64,000 nucleotides of DNA, taken from contig CAZRMM010000009.1 of assembly GCA_964601225.1 (NCBI GenBank), positions 13,377 through 77,376 on the forward strand. The letters run 5' to 3'. Source of the DNA: CAYRGC01 sp964601225 (GTDB taxonomy: Bacteria; Patescibacteriota; Gracilibacteria; Peribacterales; Peribacteraceae). A program made the position numbers and the translations under genes. The notes under the pieces were generated by a model. It ran no database searches and had not been told where the DNA came from. It saw only the letters and a list, made by a program, of their open reading frames with translations. Of the stretch, positions 36,696-45,850 are shown piece by piece; position 1 is the first letter of the stretch, and every line of letters starts with the position of its first letter.

Positions 36696-38555
36696 ATGTT
36701 CGCTCTCTCCGCTGTCATCCTGGCGTTTTGGTATGTCTTGATCCTCGCAGGAGCGAGTGTGCTCGCCGGACGCCTGATGATTCGGATCTACGGAAAAGAG
36801 ACACTGGAAGGGATGGAAGGGATTCTCGGATACGCGGTCTTCCCGATCCTCGTTGCCATCGGCGGCTTCCTGCGAATATGGATGATCCCGTGGTTCACGG
36901 AAGCGACGGGCGCGGCACTGGGGGTCATTGGTATCCATGCACTCTGGACCGCGCGTGCGTCGTTCGGCACCGCGTTGACGAACCGATGGTCGCGCTATCT
37001 ACTGGGCGGCTTCGCAGTGGCCTTCATCTTGCTTCTGATCCCCAAGATCGGATACCTCTGGGGAGGCTACGCGCACGATGATGAGGGACGCAGTCTTGTG
37101 CTTACGGTGCTCTTTGCGGCCAATGGCCTCAAGCCCGCATTCCCCTACGCCGCGAGCCTGCCCGTCGCATATCCCTGGTACAGCTTCGAAACCAGCGCCT
37201 TCCTCTACCGGAGCGTACACGGCACGCTTTTTCCGTCGTCGACGCTGCTGGCGGTCTCGTTCGCGAACCTGTCCGCATTCGTCGTCATGCTCTACAAGCT
37301 TTGGCGAAGAATCTCGGGGCACAACGCGGCTGCGCTCACGCTGCTCTCGGGAGCGCTGCTGATGTTCTCGACCCTGAAGGGATTCGCCGATCTCGATCTC
37401 TTCCGAACGCCGGTCCAGACCGTGAACCACAATCTTGTGGCCGGGTATCACTATCTCTTCGGAATCATGCTGGGGACGTTCGGCGTCAGCGTCCTGTGGT
37501 CCGCACTGCGCGAAGGCAACAGGAAACGATGGATGATCGCCGTGCTCTGCGTCGCGCTGAGCCTGGGATACTCCGCGATTCCGGGAATGTGGATCATTTT
37601 CCAAACGGCGGCGCTCCTGCTCCTCGGCGGATGGTTATTCGGATGGAGGAACGTGGTACGACAGGGACTGGACGCGCTTCCTCTCGCCACGGTCACGGTC
37701 GTGTTCGTGATCCTGCCGCAATTCGCGAATTTCCTCCCCCGCTTGGCCGAGACGTTCTCGTTCTCGCTGCCGCACCTGTGGTTCCCGAACAGCGCCGCCA
37801 AATTCATCAACGGCTCGGACGGCTTCCTTCGGGTCTTCCTCTCACTGGAATTCTCATTTCTGGTCCTGATCCTCAACATCGGCCCATTCCTTTTCGCCGG
37901 CGCAGCCTACGGCATTCTCCTATTCTTCCTCCGCAGAAAGAATCTCCGCGACGAACCTCTCATACCAATTGCGACAGGTATCGTCGTTTCGGCGCTGCTT
38001 CTGACGATTACAAAAGCCCCATCAGGCGACTGGTACAGCCGCGGCATGATTCTCCCGACGGTACTGAGCGCGCTCCTTATGGCCGCCGTACTCCTCCCGC
38101 TGCTTACGCGACGGGACGGTCGCGGAAAGGCGGTCCTCACGTGCGTCCTGTTCCTGCTCTGCGGACTGGGCGTCTCCTTCCTTATCGAACAACGGACGCG
38201 CGTCGCGCTCTTCCCCTCGTCAACGTTGTCCCATTGGCGCACGGTTCCGCTCGAAGTTCCCTATTACACCGTAAGCGACGATAACCCCGTCGCCGGCGAT
38301 ATCATCAAGGCAGGCCGCGCCACCATCGAGGTGCCCCCGATCACTCACCAGGCGTTTCTCAATCATCCAAATGCCCTGAAAAATTTGGGCATCATCGGTG
38401 GATTTGGCCCCTGTTCGCAGAGTACGTATGGTTCCAACGCTCCTATCGATCTTTTCGCCGTCCTCAGCGGAACAGGAGCCGATGCCGCCGTACGCATTCT
38501 TCCTTGTGGCGCCGCGCCGGACGATTCCTGGAAGGCTCCCATCTACGAGATGTGA
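36696..38555 (+). CDS. Polytopic membrane protein, GT-C-like
   Basis: 619 residues with roughly a dozen hydrophobic helices. After an early helix pair, an outward loop carries GGYAHDDEGRSLV, an acidic motif where GT-C glycosyltransferases have their catalytic Asp/Glu. The C-terminal ~110 residues form a soluble extracytoplasmic domain (LFPSSTLSHWRTVPLEVPYYTV onward). I infer a lipid-sugar-dependent transferase or flippase-type enzyme for surface glycans; the exact family is not recognised. Confidence 0.65.
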   Translation: MFALSAVILAFWYVLILAGASVLAGRLMIRIYGKETLEGMEGILGYAVFPILVAIGGFLRIWMIPWFTEATGAALGVIGIHALWTARASFGTALTNRWSRYLLGGFAVAFILLLIPKIGYLWGGYAHDDEGRSLVLTVLFAANGLKPAFPYAASLPVAYPWYSFETSAFLYRSVHGTLFPSSTLLAVSFANLSAFVVMLYKLWRRISGHNAAALTLLSGALLMFSTLKGFADLDLFRTPVQTVNHNLVAGYHYLFGIMLGTFGVSVLWSALREGNRKRWMIAVLCVALSLGYSAIPGMWIIFQTAALLLLGGWLFGWRNVVRQGLDALPLATVTVVFVILPQFANFLPRLAETFSFSLPHLWFPNSAAKFINGSDGFLRVFLSLEFSFLVLILNIGPFLFAGAAYGILLFFLRRKNLRDEPLIPIATGIVVSALLLTITKAPSGDWYSRGMILPTVLSALLMAAVLLPLLTRRDGRGKAVLTCVLFLLCGLGVSFLIEQRTRVALFPSSTLSHWRTVPLEVPYYTVSDDNPVAGDIIKAGRATIEVPPITHQAFLNHPNALKNLGIIGGFGPCSQSTYGSNAPIDLFAVLSGTGADAAVRILPCGAAPDDSWKAPIYEM

Positions 38556-38884
38556 TGCGCGGGGTGAGCATGGACATTGTCCGAATTTACAGTAGAGTAC
38601 TTGGGTCGTTTTACGGCTTCCATGCGCCAAGTTCTCGAACCCATTGACGGCCTCTTCCCATCGCCCCCCTGCGCCGAAGTAAACACGAAACAAAAGACTG
38701 ATGATCCCGCGGTGACATCTACGCTCAAGCAAGGAACGGAGGAAACGAGCAATCTCATCGGATTTGTCCTTCGTGACGCCATCGAAGGCAGCTACTCGGG
38801 AATCTAGAAAGCATCTCATTTGCCGTTGATACGAACGGCGTACGCGTGTGCAAAGCCATTTGCCCCTGTGTACACTTCTCTTCC
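38556..38884. other. Intergenic stretch without a supported gene
   Basis: About 330 bases between two plus-strand genes. Short open frames are present on both strands but lack family resemblance or a convincing start context. The last bases before the next GTG (ACTTCTCTTCC) form the pyrimidine-rich leader seen elsewhere. I see no strong hairpin or clear promoter. Confidence 0.5.
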
Positions 38885-40285
38885 GTGAAACGATCGACTC
38901 TCACGTTCTTCCTCGGCGCCCTCACCCTCGGAGGCGTCGTTCTCGTATTGCGCGCCAGTCCCACCGTCACGGGGAACCTCCGTGAGGCGAAACGCGTGGG
39001 TCTCCAGCTTGAAGGTGGAGCCGAGCAAACGATCGATGCGGATCAAGTGATCGAAGGAGACATCGTCCTCAAGGACGATGCCGTTCTCACGGTACGTTCG
39101 ACCGTACGCCTGCGTACACTGCCGGGAGAAAGCACGGTCCGCGTGACGGTGATGGATCGTGCAAAACTGTTCATCGAAAACGGGGCGATCGTCCCCGCAG
39201 ACGATCCACGCAGCATGGACGCCGTTGTCCGGGACGATGCCGCGCTCACACTCCGCGAAGCTTTCCTGCCGGTAACGGTGGCGCTGCGCGGAAAAGCGGT
39301 ACTGACTGCCAATGACAGCGCCATTTCGACCATCATCGGACCAACGAAAATCGATCCCTCTCAGGGCGCTTACGGCGCAATCGATCTTGCGGATGCGGCG
39401 CGTGCGGAGCTCATCTCCTCCGTCGTTGGGGGGGTAACCCTTCGCTTTGCGGAAGGCGATGTGGTGGATATTGCCGATCTCTGGCCGCAGAAATATGCCG
39501 ATTACTCGGTACGTACCGCTGCCAAGTCTTTTTCGCCCGCAATGGATCTGATCCTCCGCCGCTCGACGATCCTCGGAGACACTGCGCCGGGACAGAACGA
39601 CGCCGGCTGGTCGATGGTCGTCGACCCCAAAGCGCGCGTGAGGGTTCGCACGTCGTACCTGCAGCGGATCACCATCGGCCCCCTTGTCGCGGATAAGACC
39701 GTTTTTCAGGATCTTCCGCTGCTGAAGAAGCTCTCCATGAAATTCCGCGGCCTCTCGCTGGAAGATACGACGATCAACGAAGAATGGGGATTCTGGGGTG
39801 CCGATAGTTCGCCTATTTTCCGGAGAAGCGAAGGTTTGTGGCTGCAACCGAGCGGGATTGGCACATGGACCGTGGAGAGAGGCGGCGTCTCCCGCATCGA
39901 TGCCAAGGATTTCAACGGCGATCTGCTCCTCAAGGGTGTTACCTGGACGGATGGCGGCAGCTTCTCCCACAGCGGCATCAATCTCCGCGGAGATATCGAA
40001 GTGGAACCGCGCGTGACGAAGCGCCTGTCGTTCGACGATTCCGTCGTACGACGCGAGTTCCGCTTTGTCGGCCCATCGGCAACGTCACAGGTGGAAGCGC
40101 AGGTTTTGGACGGAGCCACCGTTGTTGTGGGGCTCATGAACATCACGAAAAATCTTCTCCTTCCCGTCACCTTCGACGAAAGCTCGTTCAGCCGCGCTCT
40201 CACGGCCCAGCTCTCGATTGACGGTAAAACCTTCCGCAAGGATATCCGTTTCGGCTCGACCTCGCCGATCGCGATCGGGAAGTGA
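38885..40285 (+). CDS. Secreted or anchored beta-rich protein, hypothetical
   Basis: 466 residues from the GTG at 38885, chosen because it opens directly into a helix (KRSTLTFFLGALTLGGVVLVL) and follows a C/T-rich leader; an ATG at 38846 would add 13 unlikely residues. The rest is rich in short beta-strand-like repeats (AVLTVRSTVRLRTL, AKLFIENGAIV, AALTLREAFLPV), suggesting a right-handed beta-helix on the outside of the cell. No catalytic motif recognised. It is convergent with the TPR membrane protein, 10 bases away. Confidence 0.65.
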   Translation: MKRSTLTFFLGALTLGGVVLVLRASPTVTGNLREAKRVGLQLEGGAEQTIDADQVIEGDIVLKDDAVLTVRSTVRLRTLPGESTVRVTVMDRAKLFIENGAIVPADDPRSMDAVVRDDAALTLREAFLPVTVALRGKAVLTANDSAISTIIGPTKIDPSQGAYGAIDLADAARAELISSVVGGVTLRFAEGDVVDIADLWPQKYADYSVRTAAKSFSPAMDLILRRSTILGDTAPGQNDAGWSMVVDPKARVRVRTSYLQRITIGPLVADKTVFQDLPLLKKLSMKFRGLSLEDTTINEEWGFWGADSSPIFRRSEGLWLQPSGIGTWTVERGGVSRIDAKDFNGDLLLKGVTWTDGGSFSHSGINLRGDIEVEPRVTKRLSFDDSVVRREFRFVGPSATSQVEAQVLDGATVVVGLMNITKNLLLPVTFDESSFSRALTAQLSIDGKTFRKDIRFGSTSPIAIGK

Positions 40286-40295
40286 TGAGAGGCGT

Positions 40296-42188
40296 TCAAA
40301 GCTCCGATAATCGTTCGATCATCTGTCGCGCCGCGGGGTTCTGGGGGCTGAGATCGAGGACGGCGTTGAATTGCGCACGGGCATCGTCGATCTTGCCGGT
40401 CTGCGCGTAGAGCAGGCCCAGGTTGATCTTCGCAGGGAGGAAACGCGGGGCGAGGCGCGTGACCTTCTCATACGCGCCGATCGCCTCATCGATCTTCCCC
40501 TGCTCGGCAAGAACCACGGCGAGGTTATAGAGCGCGTCGGGGAAGAACGGATTGATCGCGAGAGCCTTACGATACGCGACAATTGCTTCCTCCGGCTTGC
40601 CCGCGGCGAGATACGCGGCTCCCATATTCGTATAGGCCTCCTCATACTGCGGATCCGTCGCCACCGCATTCTCATACTCCCGAACGGCCTCCAGGTATTT
40701 CCCGTCGTCGGCAAGGAGCAGCCCCATGCCGAAATGGGCGTCTTTGCTCGTAGGACTCATCTCGAGGGCCTTGCGGAAGCTCTGAAGGGACAGATCGCGC
40801 TGCCCCAGCTTTCGATACGCAGCCCCGAGGTTGCTGAGCACTTTGGGATGCGGGCGAATGGCGAGCGCTTTCTGGTACGAATCGACGGCAATCTGCACGT
40901 CGCCGCGCAGACGCTGGACGTTGCCGATATTGTTGTACGCCACGTGCGAGGCGTCCGGATATTGCGCGATGACGTTCTGGAAGAGCGTTTCGGTGTTTTC
41001 CCAGGTCTTGGACTGAGCGTGCGCCTTCACGGCGAGAATAACCGCAATGACGCCCACGCCGCCGAGGAGCGTCGCTTCGCGCACGGAACGCCGGTCACCA
41101 AGCCACGCGACGCCGAGAAGCACCAAGTAGAGCACTCCGAAGGACGCAAGATACGCGTAGCGATCGGAGGCGAAATAGGTGTCCATGTCGCCTTTTGAGA
41201 AGTTCACAAAGCTCGGCGCCACCATGAAGAGGAAGAAGAGGAGCCACAGGAGCGGCTCGCGCGTCTTCCGCCACAGCATCACCGCTCCGACGCCGACGGC
41301 GATCCAGACGGCGATCGGCACGAGGAAATCCGGCGACGCGAGCGTGATCGGCTTCACGTACGGATAAAGCAGGGAGAACTTGAGCGGTAAGAGGATCTGC
41401 GTAAGGTAAAAGACGCTGCTGAGGAACGCCATGAGCACCTTCGAGGCGAGCGACGAGGATTGGATCACCCCCGTCTTCCCGAGCACGGCGACGATGCCGA
41501 GCACGAGTGCGACGGCGAGATACGGCAACTTGTCGATGATCATCGAGCGGTCGACGCGGCGGCGGTCACGAAGCTCCAGCAGCACAAGGACGAGCGGCAA
41601 CGGAATGATCATCACCTTCGCGAGGAGCCCGAGGACGAAGGACCCGACGCTCAACCAATAGAGGCGCCTGCTGCCCCGTTCGCGCGCGTAGAGCCAGAGG
41701 AGAAGCGTCGAGAGGAAGAAGAACGCGGAGAGGACGTCCTTCCGGGCGCTCACCCACATCACGGCTTCTGCATGGAGGGGATGGACGAGAAAGAGGAGCC
41801 CGAGCCCGAAACCCATCCAATTCTTCTTCGAGAGCAGGAACGCCAGCCATCCGGCGAAAAGCGCGTTGACGGTATGAAGGAGCAGGTTCCCCAAATGGAA
41901 CGGCAGCGTGCTGCCCGCTCCGATGAGGTAGTCAAACTGGTACGTGAGGAAGGTGACGGGGATATAGAGCTCCGGATCGAAGTGCGTGAAGACGTACTTC
42001 AGGTTCGCAGCCGAGATCTGGCGCACGGCCGGGTTCTCGTAGACGAGCAGACCGTCGTCCCACCGGACGAAGGGGTTCTTGAGCCCCCAGCCGTACATCG
42101 CGAGCGCGATGGCCAGGAATAGGCCGGCGATGGCCGCCAGGGCGCCCCAGGAGGGCAGGGAGGGCAGGGAGGAATCGTTCTCGTTCAC
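40296..42188 (-). CDS. TMTC-like membrane protein with C-terminal TPR repeats
   Basis: 630 residues from a GTG at 42188, since upstream bases belong to a hairpin repeat. The N-terminal half has about ten helices with FVRWDDGLLVYENPAV (acidic pair in the first outer loop) and EAVMWVSARKDVLSAFFFL, both typical of TMTC/GT-C-type O-mannosyltransferase-like proteins. From about residue 400 onward are around six TPR units (AVREYENAVATDPQYEEAYTNMGAAYLAAGK and similar). Such proteins probably glycosylate exported proteins; the TPRs would recruit partners. Confidence 0.85.
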   Translation of the reverse strand: MNENDSSLPSLPSWGALAAIAGLFLAIALAMYGWGLKNPFVRWDDGLLVYENPAVRQISAANLKYVFTHFDPELYIPVTFLTYQFDYLIGAGSTLPFHLGNLLLHTVNALFAGWLAFLLSKKNWMGFGLGLLFLVHPLHAEAVMWVSARKDVLSAFFFLSTLLLWLYARERGSRRLYWLSVGSFVLGLLAKVMIIPLPLVLVLLELRDRRRVDRSMIIDKLPYLAVALVLGIVAVLGKTGVIQSSSLASKVLMAFLSSVFYLTQILLPLKFSLLYPYVKPITLASPDFLVPIAVWIAVGVGAVMLWRKTREPLLWLLFFLFMVAPSFVNFSKGDMDTYFASDRYAYLASFGVLYLVLLGVAWLGDRRSVREATLLGGVGVIAVILAVKAHAQSKTWENTETLFQNVIAQYPDASHVAYNNIGNVQRLRGDVQIAVDSYQKALAIRPHPKVLSNLGAAYRKLGQRDLSLQSFRKALEMSPTSKDAHFGMGLLLADDGKYLEAVREYENAVATDPQYEEAYTNMGAAYLAAGKPEEAIVAYRKALAINPFFPDALYNLAVVLAEQGKIDEAIGAYEKVTRLAPRFLPAKINLGLLYAQTGKIDDARAQFNAVLDLSPQNPAARQMIERLSEL

Positions 42189-42193
42189 GGGAG

Positions 42194-42260
42194 GAGTATT
42201 CAGTATTTCGTATGAAGTATTAAGGGTTATTCTTGATACATAATACAAAATACTTAATAC
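42194..42260. repeat. AT-rich intergenic imperfect hairpin
   Basis: GTATTCAGTATTTCGTATGA pairs imperfectly with the later ACAAAATACTTAATAC region, both sides built from ATTAAGTAT-type words. It lies upstream of the TPR protein gene and of the divergent gene at 42344. It has the same layout as the hairpins at 28025, 30272 and 49471 but unrelated sequence. Confidence 0.55.
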
Positions 42261-42343
42261 CGAGAAGTGCAAGTCCCAGAGACTCCCGCGACGAGCGATT
42301 TTCTGCTATCATAACCAGATTTCACAAACACACCCAAACACCC

Positions 42344-42703
42344 ATGACCATCGAAGCTTGCATTGCCCACGCCATTCGTTCCGACCTCGACGTGCTTGAG
42401 GCGCTTCCGGAAGTGGAGCAGCTCCCGGTGGAAGAGCTTGAGACCTACGTCGAACGCTTCGTCGTCGCCGTGCAGGAGTCGCTCAAGAGCGTCATCACGC
42501 ACCGCGGCGAGCACTTCATCCGCTCGCATGACGCCGCCGGTCTCTGCGCCACGTGCCTCGAGGCGGGCGTGAGCCTGCCCCCGGGTATGCTGCTTCGGAT
42601 GTGCCAAACGATCGTCCAGCTCTCCGAGCTCGACGCCAAATTCGTCCTCGATACCGACGAAGGTATCAGCCTCTACTACGTGAAGATGAACGTCACGGCC
42701 TAA
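42344..42703 (+). CDS. Small hypothetical protein
   Basis: 119 residues from the ATG at 42344, preceded by a C-rich leader. No signal or membrane helix; helical and acidic (DVLEALPEVEQLPVEELETYVERFVVAVQESLKSV). One motif has two cysteines (AGLCATCLEAG), perhaps a metal site. Family not recognised. A terminator follows its stop. Confidence 0.65.
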   Translation: MTIEACIAHAIRSDLDVLEALPEVEQLPVEELETYVERFVVAVQESLKSVITHRGEHFIRSHDAAGLCATCLEAGVSLPPGMLLRMCQTIVQLSELDAKFVLDTDEGISLYYVKMNVTA

Positions 42704-42718
42704 TTCGTGAAAGAAAAA

Positions 42719-42747
42719 AGTGGTGAGCCTGACGAACCACGGTTTTT
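42719..42747 (+). terminator. Rho-independent terminator
   Basis: A stem GTGGT/ACCAC is followed by GGTTTTT shortly after the stop of the 119-aa gene. The stem is short, so strength is moderate. Downstream to 42845 I see only a weak GC-rich hairpin. Confidence 0.6.
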
Positions 42748-42845
42748 CCTCCCACGGGCTCTTCTTTTCCCTCTAAGGAATCACTCAGCCGCGGGGCCCA
42801 CGAGACCCGCGTCTTCGTGATGATTTTTTCATAGGCTCATAGTTA

Positions 42846-43046
42846 TCACGACACGAGCTTCGCGATCAGATCCTGCAGGGCCGTGAGGATGCTCAGGAAG
42901 ACGTCTTTCTTCTTCGCTTTGCCGTTCACGGAGTAGGTGACCTTCATAGGCTCCCCCGCGGCCTGGCGGCCGAACAGGATGAACCCCGGCGTGCTCATCT
43001 GGCTCACCAGTTGCTCCAGCTGCTTCTCGATCTGCGCGTCGTCCAT
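42846..43046 (-). CDS. Small hypothetical protein
   Basis: 66 residues. N-terminal helix (DDAQIEKQLEQLVSQM), then a beta-hairpin-like part (KVTYSVNGKAKKKDVF) and a C-terminal helix (LSILTALQDLIAKLVS). Cytoplasmic by prediction. No family recognised. Coding is supported by sensible composition and a clear ATG; it stands alone downstream of a hairpin-rich spacer that follows rpsI. Confidence 0.55.
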   Translation of the reverse strand: MDDAQIEKQLEQLVSQMSTPGFILFGRQAAGEPMKVTYSVNGKAKKKDVFLSILTALQDLIAKLVS

Positions 43047-43099
43047 AATGGGAGTAGGCTACGCCGTTTCTATAAAATTCCCACTGCCCCTCGTTCAAT

Positions 43100-43220
43100 G
43101 GGCGGCCATTTCTTTTCGGCGAGGAAAAGAAATGGCCGCCCTTCGTCTTCGCTCAGGAGAAAACATCGCCGCGATCCTGAGCGCAGACGAAGGATCAAAC
43201 TCGGCCCGTTGCGACGGGCC
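43100..43220. repeat. Three consecutive strong intergenic hairpins
   Basis: Hairpin 1 is a perfect 18-bp stem (43100-43117 with 43124-43141) with a 6-base loop. Hairpin 2 pairs 43141-43158 with 43175-43192, with a single mismatch in 18; its arms contain CTTCGTC...GCTCAGG, a REP-type palindrome. Hairpin 3 is GGCCCG/CGGGCC at 43203-43220. None is followed by a T-run on either strand. No gene is seen here. Confidence 0.8.
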
Positions 43221-43270
43221 TCAGACATGAAATTCGCGGATGGGAGACGGACCCAAGACATCGAAGCATT

Positions 43271-43368
43271 GAAAAAGCGCGAAGGTCGGCTCCGCCGACC
43301 TGGAGCGCCACCTTGCCGAAAGGGATGGCCTGCGGAAGGGGAACCGGAGGTTCCTCTTTCGCGAATAC
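43271..43368 (-). ncRNA. Structured 3' element with terminator after rpsI (copy 1)
   Basis: On the minus strand, starting 3 bases past the rpsI stop: TTCGCGAAAGA, a hairpin GGAACC/GGTTCC, a linker with CTTTCG able to pair with CGAAAG, then a strong hairpin AGGTCGGC/GCCGACCT inside GCGC/GCGC and a TTTTT run. The same order of parts follows rpsE (57830-57929), with compensatory changes in stems. It works at least as a terminator; a further RNA role is possible. Confidence 0.6.
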
Positions 43369-43773
43369 TCAGCGCTTCGAGAACTGCGGGGCGCGGCGGG
43401 CGCGCTTGAGACCCGGCTTCTTGCGTTCCTTGATGCGGGCGTCGCGGCGGAGGAATCCGGCGCGCTTGAGATCGGGACGGATCTCCGGAGCAAGGAGCAG
43501 GAGTGCGCGGCTGATGCCGTGGCGCATGGCATCGGATTGGGAGGCCTTGCCTCCGCCCACGATGCGAACCTCCACATCCACGTCGGATTTCTTATTGGCA
43601 ATAACGAGCGGATAGAGGGCGTTTTCAATGGCCGTACCATGGAAGTACTCCTTCACCTCCATATTGTTGACCATGACCTTGCCGGAGCCGTCTTGATACA
43701 GCTTCACGCGTGCGATGGCGGTCTTGCGCTTGCCGATCGCGGAGAGGTACGAACGCTTGGAAGGGGTAGCCAT
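43369..43773 (-). CDS. rpsI: 30S ribosomal protein S9
   Basis: 134 residues. Small-subunit protein whose C-terminal tail reaches the P-site tRNA. Signatures are AIGKRKTAIARVKL, NALYPLVIANKKSDVDVEVRIVGGGKASQSDAMRHGISRALL and the basic end GLKRARRAPQFSKR, which has the family's terminal KR. It begins 3 bases after the rplM stop, the usual L13-S9 pair, and is followed by a structured terminator element. Confidence 0.97.
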   Translation of the reverse strand: MATPSKRSYLSAIGKRKTAIARVKLYQDGSGKVMVNNMEVKEYFHGTAIENALYPLVIANKKSDVDVEVRIVGGGKASQSDAMRHGISRALLLLAPEIRPDLKRAGFLRRDARIKERKKPGLKRARRAPQFSKR

Positions 43774-43776
43774 AGA

Positions 43777-44205
43777 TTACGCGGCAAGGGTGTACGGAAC
43801 GGGCTTCTGCGGGGCATACGGGTGCTCGGCATCGCGGAAAATGTGGAGACGGCGCATGAGAGAAAGACGCAAGCGCGTACGAGGCAACATGCCGTACACG
43901 GCCTTGCGAATGACCTCCTCAGGCTTGTCTTCCATCATTTTTCCGAGAGACGTGAAGGTCGTATGACCGAGATGACCGGTGTGGTGGAAATACGTCTTTC
44001 GGCCCTTCTTTTCTGCGCTCACGCCGAGCTTCTCGGCATTGATGATCACCACCTGATCTCCGCACAGTTGATGCGGCGAATACGACGGCTTGTGCTTTCC
44101 ACGGAGCAGCGTCGCCACTTCAGCGGCAAGGCGTCCGAAGGACAGGCCGGTGGCATCGATGAGGAGCCACTTGGGAGCCGAAACGGGAACAGTCGTCGTC
44201 TTCAT
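43777..44205 (-). CDS. rplM: 50S ribosomal protein L13
   Basis: 142 residues. An early-assembly large-subunit protein. Typical motifs are WLLIDATGLSFGRLAAEVATLLRGKHKPSY, GDQVVIINAEKLGV and KTYFHHTGHLG, followed by AVYGMLPRTRLRLSLMRRLHIF. It sits 2 bases after rplQ and 3 before rpsI, so the three are one transcript, joining the alpha operon to the L13-S9 pair. Confidence 0.97.
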   Translation of the reverse strand: MKTTTVPVSAPKWLLIDATGLSFGRLAAEVATLLRGKHKPSYSPHQLCGDQVVIINAEKLGVSAEKKGRKTYFHHTGHLGHTTFTSLGKMMEDKPEEVIRKAVYGMLPRTRLRLSLMRRLHIFRDAEHPYAPQKPVPYTLAA

Positions 44206-44207
44206 GA

Positions 44208-44666
44208 TTAGGCGGCGGTAGCGGAAGATTGCTTGGCAGACCCTGAGCTTGCCGAACGAGTCTTCGGCTCCTTCTTTTCCGTCTTCGCCGCAACGACCTG
44301 AGCCTCTACGGCATCGACCAACTGGAAGTTCACCATCTCTGCACCGTCGCCGATGCGGCTCCCCACCGGCACAATGCGCGTGAATCCCGACGGGCGGCTG
44401 GCATAGCGCACGCGAAGAACCTCCATCAATTTGCGACAGGCGTTCTTATCGAGAACGATCGCGTTGATCGCGCGGATCGCGTTGCTGGCGTCCTTCTTCT
44501 TGGCGATCGTAATGAGCTTGTCCACAAGCGGGCGCACGACGAGAGCGCGCTTCTTCGTCGTACGAACATTCTCATAGAGAATGACGGACGTAACGAGGTT
44601 GCGCTGGAGCAACCTGCTGTGAGCAGGCTTTTGACGGAGCCGGAGTCGAGAGTGACGGTGACGCAT
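44208..44666 (-). CDS. rplQ: 50S ribosomal protein L17
   Basis: 152 residues. The core (1-115) starts MRHRHSRLRLRQKPAHSRLLQRNLVTSVILYENVRTTKKRA, diagnostic for L17. The last ~40 residues are a Lys/Ser/Ala-rich extension (KTEKKEPKTRSASSGSAKQSS) absent from many homologues. The extension's bases include CCTGAGCTTGCCGAA, resembling the REP-type palindromes in the spacers. It follows rpoA by about 107 bases. Confidence 0.96.
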   Translation of the reverse strand: MRHRHSRLRLRQKPAHSRLLQRNLVTSVILYENVRTTKKRALVVRPLVDKLITIAKKKDASNAIRAINAIVLDKNACRKLMEVLRVRYASRPSGFTRIVPVGSRIGDGAEMVNFQLVDAVEAQVVAAKTEKKEPKTRSASSGSAKQSSATAA

Positions 44667-44773
44667 GGTTCGTGGAGTTTCAGAGGGGAGTTGTCATCCC
44701 GGACGCAGTAGGGAATGACGGTGACGCATGAGGAGTGGGGGCGGGCAGAACCCGCCTTTTTGGGAGCGAGATA

Positions 44774-45769
44774 TTAGCCTTCCATCGACTCATCGGCAAG
44801 CTTCAAGTTGCGCTCTCCGAGGGTCTTTTTGACCTCATCGAGGGCCTTGGCGCCGAAACCGCGGAAGTTGCTGAGAGTGGCCTCCGTGCACTTTACAAGC
44901 TGCTCAATGGAACCGACGCCCGCATTGATGAGGGCATTGAGAGTGCGCGGGGAGAAGTTGAGGATCTCGATGGGGGTGTAGCTCTCCTTGACCGGAGCGT
45001 GCGACGCATCGTCCACATGCTGCGGAGCCGCACGGCTGAAGTCTGCGACGAAATCGGGCTCCACAACTTTCTTCTCGGAAGCGAAATACCCGAAGTAGCT
45101 CTGGAGCAGCTGGCTGGCGAACTGGACCGCCTCTTCCGCCGTGAGAGAACCGTTGGTCTCCACGTCGAGAATGAGCTTCTCAAGATCGGTGCGCTGGCCG
45201 ACGCGGGCCGCCTCGACGTCGAAACGGACCTTTACGACCGGACTGAAGATGGCATCGATATAGATGAGGCCCGGCTCGTTGTGCTTCTTGTTGCGCTCGG
45301 AGGCGGGGATGTAGCCCACGCCCTTCTCCACGGTGAGCTGCATCTCGACGGATGCACCCTTCTCGAGAGTGAAGAGTTCGAGATCGGGATTGAGAACCTC
45401 GATATCCGAACTGACCTTCAGATCCTTCGCCGTGACGACCATCGGACCCTTTACGTCGATCGTAACGGTTTCCGGATCCTTACTGTGCTTCTTCAGACGC
45501 AACATCTTCAGATTCAGACCGATATCCAGGACGGACTCATGAACACCCTTAATCGCAGTGTACTCATGCTGAACGCCCGAGACGCGGAAAGAGGTGATGG
45601 CGGCGCCCGGAAGACTCGAAAGAAGCGTACGACGCGTTGCGTTACCAAGCGTCATGCCGTATCCGGGCGGGAGCGGCGCGATCGCGAAAGTCGCGTGCGT
45701 AGCGTCCCCCTTCTTCACCTGGGTGACGGTGAAGCTGGGAAGTCCTATTTCTTCCTGAATGATGTGCAT
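44774..45769 (-). CDS. rpoA: DNA-directed RNA polymerase alpha subunit
   Basis: 331 residues. The N-terminal domain (1-~235) drives polymerase dimer assembly (GYGMTLGNATRRTLLSSLPGAAITSF). The C-terminal domain (~260-325; NFSPRTLNALINAGVGSIEQLVKC, FRGFGAKALDEVKKTLGE) binds promoter DNA and activators. Length is normal. The start follows CCCTTCCCTTCCTCCC, the clearest pyrimidine tract in the window. The canonical alpha operon order rpsM-rpsK-rpsD-rpoA-rplQ is kept. The 107-base spacer before rplQ holds a hairpin GGCGGG/CCCGCC. Confidence 0.97.
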   Translation of the reverse strand: MHIIQEEIGLPSFTVTQVKKGDATHATFAIAPLPPGYGMTLGNATRRTLLSSLPGAAITSFRVSGVQHEYTAIKGVHESVLDIGLNLKMLRLKKHSKDPETVTIDVKGPMVVTAKDLKVSSDIEVLNPDLELFTLEKGASVEMQLTVEKGVGYIPASERNKKHNEPGLIYIDAIFSPVVKVRFDVEAARVGQRTDLEKLILDVETNGSLTAEEAVQFASQLLQSYFGYFASEKKVVEPDFVADFSRAAPQHVDDASHAPVKESYTPIEILNFSPRTLNALINAGVGSIEQLVKCTEATLSNFRGFGAKALDEVKKTLGERNLKLADESMEG

Positions 45770-45850
45770 GGGAGGAAGGGAAGGGATGGAGGGCGTGCCT
45801 CCGGGGGAAAGAACCGCGAATATTCTGGCTCGCGGTCCGGAAAAAATGAA

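Noticed and set aside
38577..38807. A 76-codon plus-strand frame
   Set aside because: No family, no start context, and hydropathy without pattern; left as intergenic.
42739..42775. Fifth copy of the three-box motif
   Set aside because: Only a GGGCTCTT-like part matches; spacing is wrong and the bases belong to the terminator of the upstream gene.
43271..43368. Integron attC site
   Set aside because: The hairpin element lacks the RYYYAAC/GTTRRRY core pairs, and no integrase gene is present.
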